Assembly (NCBI GenBank): GCA_036924085.1
Contig: JAVGWX010000004.1
Location: forward strand, 15,217,454 to 15,281,453
Origin: Ariolimax columbianus
Taxonomy: Eukaryota; Mollusca; Gastropoda; Stylommatophora; Arionidae
Length of the DNA stretch: 64,000 nt
Reading direction: 5' to 3'
Shown here: positions 12,126 to 21,570 of the stretch, in pieces
Numbering within the stretch: the stretch's first letter is position 1
Layout of the letters: each line of letters starts with the position of its first letter
Translations under genes and position numbers: made by a program
Notes under the pieces: model-generated
Told to the model about the DNA's origin: nothing
Database searches by the model: none
The model's input: only the letters and a program-made list of their open reading frames with translations

Positions 12126-12350
12126 AAGGCGAAGAGCGTGCTTCAGCAGACTTAACCGTTGGTCTGAATTGAAGTGCTAGAGAATGTATTATACCAAGAC
12201 ATAGTTTTTTGTGAGATTCGGAGGCCTGCCCACTTCGTTGCTGTCTTGTCCTTTCCTAACCGTAACTCAGGTACCCATTTACAATTGGGTGTGGTTGTGG
12301 TAGTTGAATAACGTAACTTTGACGCTCAGTATCACGCAGAAGAAGCAACT
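12125..12350 (-). mobile_element. S1-family SINE relic (minus)
   Basis: Shares GCAGACTTAACCGTT, TCCTTTCCTAACCG and AACTCAGGTACCCATTTAC with 2720-2912 in the same order. The tRNA-like head is more degraded. Confidence 0.6.
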
Positions 12351-14276
12351 CTAAATCACATAGACAAATAAGATATGCACAAAATATTTCTGACAAAAAA
12401 GTCATATTAAATAGAAATCTTCTGACTTAACAGAACTAAAGATCGACACAATGCACCGAGCACATACTCAGAATGGACGGCACCCAAAACCTTCTTACAA
12501 CAGAGAGGATCGAGGGCACTCAAGCCGAAGAAAGTCAGCAATGTTGTTGGATGTTATCGAAAGACAGAACTTCCTAAGTGGCGAATCGCTCAAACTACAT
12601 TTGATTGTTCAGGGAAGGAATTCATTTTCAAGGCCATAAGGAATGTAAACATATCATTTGGAACACAATACCCTTGGATTTCTTACGAGATATTGATTTT
12701 GTTAAGAGATTTGAAATCAGAAAATTTTTTAAACGTTTTACGTAATAAATAAAGATTGACAAACGTCTTCAGAAGAGCTGATTATCGGTTATCGATCTAA
12801 TGCTCAATGTTTTGTTTATTGTGTGACACTATCTATACTGGTATTACGAATATTATTTATCGATTTATGTCTATAATTGTCGATATCTCGGCATTTCCAC
12901 TTGTGTACCTTTGTATCGTCTACTGTTAAAGCTCTCTCTATTGTTATTGAATGAAACGGGAATATTTGAATTTTCTCATTATTGATCTACACCGTTGGGC
13001 TTAAGGTATCTTAGGACGAAGATTACGTGTTCTTGCTGCAGCTCAGTCTTTGTGAAATTTACCCGAGCGCTCATTCATTTCATATTTGGTATGGCATATT
13101 GAATAGGTAGTAAGCGTAAGAAATTGTAGAAAATAGACACTGAAGTGGAAATAAAGTGGTATACGAGAAAGAGTCTCAAAGTTATCTGGTCCCTTATACC
13201 GTATCTTGTGATCTTTGACATGACTAGCGTTATAAGCTGAGGAGCAAAAACGGTTAGACAAGAATATAGGACATTGTGATCTCAGTTTATAAATCATCAT
13301 CATCAGCATCATTTGGTTGATCCGTCCTGAGACTGTTTGTAAGATTGTCTTTGTCTCTCCATTTGACTATATGCTCTTCAGTTCTTTTCATGTCAGCATA
13401 TGTTCGTACTTTATAAATGGGGAATCTAAGTATTTCCACACCAAAATATGTAGATATGGCCATAAGTGAAAGATAAAATTCAAAGGCAAAGTTAGATAGA
13501 AGAACGATACAATCTAACGGTATTCCTATAGCAGACATTGTCTTCGGGGATGAAGTGTAAACGACTTCATTGTACAGGTCTAAGCTATTTCCGAGGTTGA
13601 TCGTTACTCTCCACAGGGAACAGTAAATTAGACAAGCATTTGCTGTTGGATAGAAGGAAGAATATCTCTATCCAAGACCGGGACTGGTTTATTTATTGTG
13701 TTTCATTAAGCAATTGATACATTTGAGATATTTTTTGAGTTAAAAAATAGAAGACTGCATAGAATAGAAATTAAGAACAGAATCGAACAAGCTAAGGTTG
13801 ACATTGTGCCATCCAACGTGTCTTCATGCAGCACTTAGGGCGGTTCGAGCATTAGACCTTGATATAAGGCGTGTCCAGTTACATGTCCATATTTAAATCA
13901 GGAATGGCACATCAACTCGCCTACGACCGGAAATGCCATTACTTCTAAATGATTATATAACCTTATCATTGCAACAGCATTGACAGATTATCCGAATGAA
14001 AAACATTAAAAAAACTTGCGTTTCACGTGAAATGTTTTAGGAGACATGCAATCGTTTACATAACTTGCCAAATGAGTATAATTATTGTGTATGATGTGTC
14101 CCATCGATTTGATCTTTCATTTGTTTGTCTCTTACATCAATGCAATAATGCATATTTTAACAAACCAGGTAGAAATCACCATTGCTGGAAACGGACTCGA
14201 AAAAACAGATCCTCACTTAGTTCAGACTTTGATTCTGTGTCGCGCAAACTGTTATTGAGTAGTAAATGGGATCAAG
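12351..14276. other. Unassigned sequence
   Basis: Several 60-90-aa ORFs occur (12451-12639, minus 13043-13312, minus 13287-13538, 14027-14302). None shows a domain, a clear splice-site context or repetition elsewhere in the window. No gene is called. Confidence 0.3.
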
Positions 14277-14603
14277 ATGCTGCAGTGGTCAGCGACCCAT
14301 AGCTGACTGCTAGCGTCAGGGCCAGTGAACCATAGCTGCCAAGACCCTTCTACACCTCCACGTGGTGATCCTGGATAATAGGCTGCAGCAGGGCAGACTG
14401 GCTAAGGAGAAGGGATAGAAGAGGGAATGCTAACCCGGTACTCAAAAAATGCTTGCTGGTCGGATGTGTTGGAACGAAAGGTGCAAATAGGGCAGCCAAG
14501 CTGTAAACTACGACACAGCGCATTCCGTTCTCTGGACTACATTCTGCTACTTAAGCCCTTTCAGGGTTTGGTAGCGGGAGATTGAGAACGAAGAAGAAGG
14601 AGA
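14277..14603 (-). repeat. Dispersed repeat DR-A, copy 4
   Basis: Reverse orientation, near full length. It ends in GAGAACGAAGAAGAAGG, the GAA-type tail of the family. Confidence 0.85.
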
Positions 14604-14661
14604 ATAATAATAAATAATTTGGGTGCTTCAGTTTCGTGACCAAGACTGGGGAGGAAGATTA

Positions 14662-14695
14662 ATGTCTGGTCAGTCAAAATATACTGACCAGACAT
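14662..14695. other. Perfect inverted repeat (hairpin)
   Basis: ATGTCTGGTCAGT and ACTGACCAGACAT are perfect 13-bp reverse complements around an 8-base loop. The element lies just before DR-B copy 1. A function is not evident. Confidence 0.85.
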
Positions 14696-14719
14696 GTTAG
14701 AGTCAGACAAAATATACTG

Positions 14720-14990
14720 GCTAAGACCCTTACCTCAGCTTCCTTGTAACCCTCCCTGGAAATGGCCTGATTTCATGGCAGTCCGGCTAACGAGATTCCC
14801 GTAGAAGTGAGCGACACACAGATGAAGCCAAGCTTAGCACAACCACATGGAGGACCCCGGTCCACCCTGATCAGCACGTTCGGGCTGTGAGGAAAACTAC
14901 TGCAACCCGTCACTTAACGTCCTTTTTCGGGGAGAACAAAAGTGCAACCTACTCATTATGGGCATCCGAAACAACAACATGACCAAGACT
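14720..14990 (+). repeat. Dispersed repeat DR-B, copy 1
   Basis: Shares with 61030-61315 an ordered series: CTCAGCTTCCTTGTA-like start, TAGCACAACC, TGGAGGACCCCGGTCCACC, CTACTGCAACCC and AACCTACTCATT. No ORF. Confidence 0.8.
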
Positions 14991-15465
14991 TCTTTGGTCG
15001 CAACATAACCTAGGGTGTGTATGCAACTAGGAAACTCGTTTCAACCGTTTATTATTCATGCAATGCCCTTGACTGGAGCCCAGTGGGAAAGAGAAGAGCG
15101 GGGAGTTCAACAATAACTTGGCTAGAAAAGATATAATTGGAGGAATGAGAAACATCAACGACTAAGAGCAGCATGAAGAAAGGGTCGAGAGTATAAATGC
15201 CCCTTTAACAAAAAGTTGACGGCCTTATGTTTCACATAAATAATATAATAAATATATGTAATATGTTATCTGTAACCATGGTATTCAATTATGAGAGTGT
15301 GTCTAAAAACCAGCCAACCAAATGTTATTGAAACAGATTTCGGTCTTTTACCTCGGAGTACCATGTTGGAATAAAGATATTACTCAGGTCATCTCTTCAT
15401 CTACTTGGTGGATGTCACCAATAAAGTTGTAGGGCCATCAAGACCTAATTTGTCGTGTCCATCTG

Positions 15466-15645
15466 TTGTCATGCATGTGCACTACACGCCCAACCATATG
15501 TAGTCATGCATGTGCACTACACGCCAGACCCATATGTTGTCATGCGTGTGCACTACACGCCCAACCATCTGTAGTCATGCATGTGCACTACACGCCAGAC
15601 CCATATGTTGTCATGCGTGTGCACTACACGCCCGACCCATCTCTA
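15466..15645. repeat. 35-36-bp minisatellite, 5 units, two alternating variants
   Basis: The unit is CATGCATGTGCACTACACGC plus CCAACCAT(A/C)TGTAGT or CCAGACCCATATGTTGT. The two variants alternate, giving a ~71-bp dimer. Confidence 0.9.
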
Positions 15646-15754
15646 TTTTCTTAGTATCGCTGTACCTATGACGTCATTGAAATAAGATTTGGCACTTGAT
15701 TTATAGGTTGTAAATTTGGTTTAAGATGTTCTTCGTTCAATTTCTTCTTCTCCT

Positions 15755-16195
15755 TTATCATCTTCTTCTTCTTCTTCTTCTTCCTCTTCCTCCTGCTCTT
15801 CTTCTTCTTCCCCCTCCTTCTCTTCTTCTTCTTCTTCTATTTCATATTATTGTTCGTTCTCAAATTCTCACTATCAAGGCATGCAAAGGGTTTTACAAGT
15901 AGAAAGATGGTGTCCGGATAACGAAATGCATTGTGTCGAAGTTTACAGCGTGACTGCGGAATTTACACTTTTCGGTCCGACACATCCGACTTGAGCAGGC
16001 AGTTTTGAGTACCGGGTTAGCATTCTCTCTTCGATCCATTCTCCTTATCCAGTCTGCTCTGTTGCAGTCCGTTATCCAGGATCACCGCGTGGAGCTGTAG
16101 AAGTGTCTTGGCAGCTTGGTTCTCTGGCATTGACGCCAGCAGTCAGCTATGAGTCGCTGACCACTGCAGGTCAAGCACTGCTAGCATCTTGACTC
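15755..16195 (+). repeat. Dispersed repeat DR-A, copy 5, with a long (CTT)n tail
   Basis: A CTT/CCT-rich tract at 15755-15845 runs into GTTCGTTCTCAAATTCTC and then the DR-A body to about 16195. The tail is much longer than in the other copies. Confidence 0.8.
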
Positions 16196-16289
16196 TGCTC
16201 GATTTCAATTTGATCAACTTGAAGTCTCACAAAGTCCTTTTTTCGTAGAAATCATAGCTTGTACCATATACTTCGACTGCTGTTAAAAG

Positions 16290-16750
16290 TGTGAGCTCTC
16301 GCCTTAAAGCTTCTCAACTGCTGAAGTATAAAGTTTTATACATTTGAAGTCAAGACATCGTAAAAACTTAGGATTTATTATATAAGAGATTGTAATTTCT
16401 TGACCATAATGAGTGTATGAATTTACGTTTTCGAAGAGTTCATTTCTGAGCGGCAATTCTCCCTTGTAGGAAAAAAAAGTTCTTTGTAGTGTAATGGGCT
16501 TCCTTTCTATTAATTTGAAGGCCAGCTGACACGTCTGCTTTGTTACGGTCATGTATGCACTGCCCAGCTTTTCTGAGGCTGTGACTGAAGATAAGCATGT
16601 CATCAGCAAACTGTAGGCGAGTGAGCATTTTCCTATGCCTTTAGCGTTCCAATTTAGTTTTCTAAACAATTCCGCAAGGGCTGCTGTGAAATGTTTTAGG
16701 GAGATTGTATAATACAGTCGGTAACAAAGATAATATCGGTTGAGCATTCC
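16290..16750 (-). pseudogene. RTE-like reverse transcriptase fragment (minus)
   Basis: Two overlapping minus frames together show RT palm motifs. About 16690-16640 encodes AALAELFRKLNWNAKGI, like the segment before the catalytic motif in RTE-type RTs. About 16628 onward encodes LQFADDMLIFSHS followed by GLQINRKE. Near 16420-16380 YTHYGQEI resembles the 'YLGQ I' block. At least one frameshift separates the first part from the FADD part. No endonuclease is visible. Assignment to RTE rather than another non-LTR clade is by motif style only. Confidence 0.75.
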
Positions 16751-17179
16751 TCATTTATCTCTTTTATCAGCTGAGCATACTTTTATTCTATATCTTGATT
16801 TCCCAAGGCATTTGCAACTGCAATTATTTCATGCAATAAAATGTATGTCAACGTACATAAAGGCAAGTCACAATGATAATCTCTGGTTATATACAAATAT
16901 TCCATTGGAACACATAACTGAAACTGATATTTACCACAGGTTCAACTTGTGGGGCGTATTCTGTAGCCATGTGCACGAGACTCACGCTGATCTGGTCTCA
17001 TTTTCCACTTCTTATTGTCTTCTGTTCTTTGGGTCTAGCAACTTTTCCTTTTCCCTGTAGGATGCAATGCTTATCTCGTGATATTGTAATGTCTCTTTCT
17101 GAAGGAAATTGATACAAGAAGCGTTACGAAATGAAGAATTGAAATGACATACACACAATTGATCGTTTGTATTTGTTTG

Positions 17180-17454
17180 GAAGCGATAGTGATACGTTTA
17201 TAATTTAACATATTTAGCGTAAATGTTAATGTGTGCAGTGTATGATTTAATGTATGTGTAGTGTGTAGTTGAACTTGTGTAGTGCATACTTTGACGTTCG
17301 TAGTGTATTATTTGATGTATGTAGGACATATAGTTATGGATTCCAAATAGTATAATATGTGTAGTGTTTATTTTAACTTGTGTAGCGTATAGTTTAACAT
17401 GGTTAGTGTATAGTTTAATGTTTGATGATTAGTTTAGCATGTGTAGTGTGTAAG
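17180..17454. repeat. Degenerate ~21-24-bp minisatellite, left part
   Basis: Units resemble ATGTGTAGTGTATAGTTTAAC. The same repeat resumes at 17680 after a SINE. Confidence 0.75.
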
Positions 17455-17650
17455 TAAGAGGTGGCTGAACGGATTGGAAGTCAGTCATTGGCCACGGAGA
17501 CAAAAGTTTAAATTCTCGGCTAGCCATTAGTTTTCTTTTTATTGAAGGAAAAATAAAAATTCTAAAGTCTGTGCGGTGCATGCCGACTGCAGGAGCTAGA
17601 ACCTTTTTTTTCCCTCATCCTAATACAATCCTACATGCGGACTTTGGAAT
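17455..17650 (+). mobile_element. tRNA-derived SINE, family S3 (copy 2), inside a minisatellite
   Basis: A-box-like GTGGCTGAACGG, B-box-like AGTTTAAATTCTC, then a body and T-run parallel to 2130-2345. Both sides are GTGTAGTGT-type tandem repeats. Confidence 0.65.
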
Positions 17651-17679
17651 TGGCAATAAGCACGATAGTTTGTTTGTTT

Positions 17680-17965
17680 TGTTTTAGTGTGTATCCTAAT
17701 GTGTGTGTGGTGTATGGTTTAACAAGTGTAGTGTGCAAAGTGTAAAAAGTTCAACATGTACATGGCGTCTAACTTAATGCGCGTGTGATGCATGGTTTAA
17801 CATGTGTAGTGTAAAGTGTTTCATGCATAATGTAACGTTCCATATGTATTTGGTACGTAACTTAATTTATGTGTGTTGTATGGTTTAACATGTGTAGTGT
17901 AAAGTTCCACATGTATTTTGTGTGTAGCTTAATGTATGTATATGTATAACATGTAGTATAAAGAG
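17680..17965. repeat. Degenerate ~21-24-bp minisatellite, right part
   Basis: Continuation of the 17180-17454 array, with GGTTTAACATGTGTAGTG-type units. Confidence 0.75.
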
Positions 17966-19478
17966 TAACTTTTACTGAAATAGGTAATAGTCGATATTAA
18001 CAAGTCAGACAAACAGAGCAAAAGTACATACTTTACGACAATACTCATACCTATTTATGTTACAAATGTAATTGCTTTTTTAAATATACTTGTAGCCGTT
18101 TTAGTTACGATTGCTACATCTAACAGTGGTAGTTGAAGATGTTGTGTGGGAGATTGAAGGATTGTCACCGGATTGGGAATGAAATTACTTTATTGAAAAA
18201 TAGTCTTATCTGCGTAATTTCCTAGCCATGATTGTCCCTGCCCTGTTCTCTAGTCGTTTCTTGTTCCTTTACTATCCTTGCGAAAAGCTTGCTTGAGCAT
18301 CAAAGTCTAACAACCTCCACATAGCAACCAACTGATGTGCGGCCACTGTAACTCCGTCACGTGGTTCTAGCATGCACTAACGGCCTTTCAGAAAACCGAT
18401 GAGGGCACGAACGGCTGTAGAAATGTCCTCGGAGCTGGAGTATATTGAAAATCCCATTTTCACAAATTCTGTGAGTGATTACTTTTGTTATTTTCATCTG
18501 ATCGTTTCCAACTTGATATAAAGGCTATTTATGCATCAATTTAGTGATTAGTTCATGCACTGGAAATGGAATATTTCGGTTTGAAGGCTATTTGATAACA
18601 CCTACATATTATAAGAGTGCAAGTTATCAAATTGAAAGCCTTTTCCCAGGTTTAACATTAGATAAATGAAGCCTGTATTGGAAGCTTTAATGCATGTTAT
18701 ATATCAATCACTTTAAAATGGTATTAGTGTAGACACACCTTCTGGTTTTGAATAATAATTCTAGAAACAATACCCAGAAATATGATACAAGAATAAGTGA
18801 TTGAACAAATCGTTTCCTCGAGGATAAAAAAAGGGTGTAACCAGATGCATCTATTGTTTCGTTATTTAACTATTCTGTGTTTTGTAATAATTGCACGATC
18901 TCGTACATAAATAACGTGTTATAGATACTGACACGACGATAAACGTATTTTATGTTGTGTTCATGTGTGTACTGTGTATAGAACAATCTTAACTTAACGT
19001 TAAGTTCGAGTCAATGCATTCACGAATTAAGAAATAACAAATATTGTTCTTAGGTATTCTACATTTACAAATATTAAAGTAATACGCTTTTTGTGGCCCA
19101 ACATATATGCACCCAATCTTACACATATTTTCTCGCTATTACTGTTAGTTGTTGTAAAAAAAGAAAAAAAAAGAATATAGAAAGTGAATGGACAAGTTTA
19201 TTGCTTATGTGGTGGTCGGGGCAAACAGAATAGAACCACTGTTATTTTCCCTGTATATGGTAAGAGGCGACAAAGTGTGGTGTGTATGGGACTGACAACA
19301 TCATCATGAAAACAAAACAACTGCCGTGAAATCGCACTGTAAATGATTGAAATCAGACTATCTTAAAATAAGGTTAGGATAAATCAAAGGGACTTATGCT
19401 GGACCTATGCTTCAACAAATGGAATTTTGATTGATTGGATATTAGTGAAAGGGCATCGTATTTTCCAATATATCGCAA
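17966..19478. other. Unassigned sequence
   Basis: AT-rich, without a supported ORF, RNA gene or tandem structure. Confidence 0.35.
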
Positions 19479-19531
19479 GCGATAACAGAGAAGTAGATGA
19501 ACAAAAACGATAACAGAGAAGTAGATGAACA
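19479..19531. repeat. Local ~25-bp direct duplication
   Basis: CGATAACAGAGAAGTAGATG occurs twice in immediate succession. Confidence 0.9.
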
Positions 19532-19821
19532 ACTGTTACCAAACTCGTCTTCTGACCGAAGGGATACGGGTTAACAACAAAGGTAAGGTATCTGTTTTTG
19601 GGAAAATATACTAGCATGTACTCTTGATGTCAACTGTTGAGACTAACGGTTTTTATTCTATAAACCCTAAAATCGTTCTGGTAGACTTCTGGAACTGGAA
19701 TATACAATGTGATGACAATTTTTATAATGAGATAAAGTATGTGATCAATAGATAAGCTAAAGAAACAAACTGTTTGTTGCTGTAGACTTGCACAGCATTT
19801 GTGGGACTGTTCTCACATCTG

Positions 19822-20965
19822 TTTTTGAAACGTTTATTGGGGCTGTACCTATATCAATATTTGAAACGTTTATTGGGGCTGTACCTATTTCAATATTTGA
19901 AACATTTATTGGGGCTGTACCTATTTCAATATTTGAAACGTTTATTGGGGCTGTACCTATTTCAATATTTGAAACATTTATTGGGGCTGTACCTATTTCA
20001 ATATTTGAAACGTTTATTGGGGCTGTACCTATTTCAATATTTGAAACGTTTATTGGGGCTGTACCTATTTCAATATTTGAAACGTTTATTGGGGCTGTAC
20101 CTATTTCAATATTTGAAACGTTTATTGGGGCTGTACCTATTTCAATATTTGAAACATTTATTGGGGCTGTACCTATTTCAATATTTGAAACGTTTATTGG
20201 GGCTGTACCTATTTCAATATTTGAAACATTTATTGGGGCTGTACCTATTTCAATATTTGAAACATTTATTGGGGCTGTACCTATATCAATATTTGAAACC
20301 TTTATTGGGGCTGTACCTATTTCAATATTTGAAACATTTATTGGGGCTGTACCTATTTCAATATTTGAAACACTTATTGGGACTGTACCTATATCAATAT
20401 TTGAAACCTTTATTGGGGCTGTACCTATTTCAAAATTTGAAACCTTTATTGGGGCTGTACCTATATCAATATTTGAAACCTTTATTGGGGCTGTACCTAT
20501 ATCAATATTTGAAACGTTTATTGGGGCTGTACCTATATCAATATTTGAAACACTTATTGGGGCTGTACCTATTTCAATATTTGAAACATTTATTGGGGCT
20601 GTACCTATATCAATATTTGAAACATTTATTGGGGCTATACCTCTATCAATATTTGAAACATTTATTGGTTCTGTACCTCTATCAATATTTGAAACATTTA
20701 TTGGGGCTGTACCTCTATCAATATTTGGAATATTTATTGGGGCTGTAGTCACATCAGTTTTTGAAACAGTTTATTGGGGCTGTACATATATCAATATTTC
20801 AAACGTTTAATGGGGCTGTACTCACGTCAGTTTTGGAAACGCATATTGGGGCTGTACTGGCATCAATGTTTGAAAAATGTATGGGGGCTGTCACGTCAGT
20901 TTTTGAAACATTTATTGGGGCTGAACCAACTTCAATAGTCGAAACATTTACTGTTGTTCAATTCT
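19822..20965. repeat. 36-bp minisatellite, about 31 units
   Basis: The unit is TTTATTGGGGCTGTACC then TATTTCAATATTTGAAACG. The array is very homogeneous at 19830-20300 and degenerates at the right end (after 20640). The period is a multiple of three, so long repetitive ORFs exist on both strands (340 aa plus, 331 aa minus). Being open on both strands and in more than one plus frame argues against real coding. Confidence 0.95.
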
Positions 20966-21099
20966 TTGTTTCCTGACCTCCACACGTATATTCATAGAAG
21001 CACAAGTAAATATATATTCTACTATTATATGATTGATTCATTATCTCAATCATATATTGATTGCTTGATGTGTAGAGACTCCTCCAAGCATTGCATATT

Positions 21100-21218
21100 C
21101 TTTGACCTTCAGGTATAGTCTTCAACAGAATGTCTAAAGTCTTCCACCATACGGCGGACAGTCTACTAGCCATGAGGTGTAGAATCTTCTACCATAAGAA
21201 CCAGTCATTCTACCAGTC
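21100..21218. repeat. ~22-bp minisatellite, left remnant
   Basis: Units of the type GTGTAGAATCTTCTACCATA. The array is interrupted by the CR1-like element and resumes at 24572. Confidence 0.75.
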
Positions 21219-21220
21219 AT

Positions 21221-21562
21221 GTGGTAGTATTGGCAGGTACAAATAATGTAAAGAGAGATGGTACAGAAATAATTATGGATAAATATAAAAGTCTTATGAG
21301 AACACTTAAGGAAAAAAAGTTTAGAAAGGTCACAATGATGGGCATTTTAGACAGAGCAGATGGGTCAGACTATCTAGATAGCAAAATAATAGGTATCAAC
21401 CTTAGGTTACAGGTGATGTGTGCGGACATGAGAATGGAATTTATTGATGTTAAAGTAGACAAAAGTAAAATGTTAGATAGGGGAGGTTTACATCTAAATG
21501 AGATAGGACAGCATGTTGTAGCAAAGTATATGTTCTATCATTGTGTTAGAAATTTAAACTAG
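21221..21562 (+). CDS. CR1-like ORF1, C-terminal SGNH/esterase-like fragment
   Basis: A 113-residue open frame reaching the 5' truncation point; it opens with GTG (VVLAGTNNV), so the native start is lost. VLAGTNNV and the C-terminal GGLHLNEIGQHV match the conserved blocks of SGNH/GDSL-type hydrolases: the GTNN block and the Asp-x-x-His-like block, here GLHLN. CR1 ORF1 proteins are known to carry such esterase domains. The catalytic-serine block would lie upstream and is missing. The stop lies eight bases before the ORF2 ATG, a compact bicistronic layout. The fragment is presumably non-functional. Confidence 0.75.
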   Translation: MVVLAGTNNVKRDGTEIIMDKYKSLMRTLKEKKFRKVTMMGILDRADGSDYLDSKIIGINLRLQVMCADMRMEFIDVKVDKSKMLDRGGLHLNEIGQHVVAKYMFYHCVRNLN

Positions 21563-21570
21563 CAAGGCCT

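Noticed and set aside
13043..13538. Overlapping minus ORFs (83 and 89 aa) as exons
   Set aside because: No motif, no convincing splice sites and no repeat or family evidence.
15466..15645. CRISPR-like array
   Set aside because: Units are contiguous with no unique spacers. None of the arrays in this window has repeat-spacer structure, and the window is eukaryotic.
19757..20810. 340-aa (plus) and 331-aa (minus) ORFs as genes
   Set aside because: Open on both strands and in two plus frames because the period is 36 bp; this is a minisatellite artefact.
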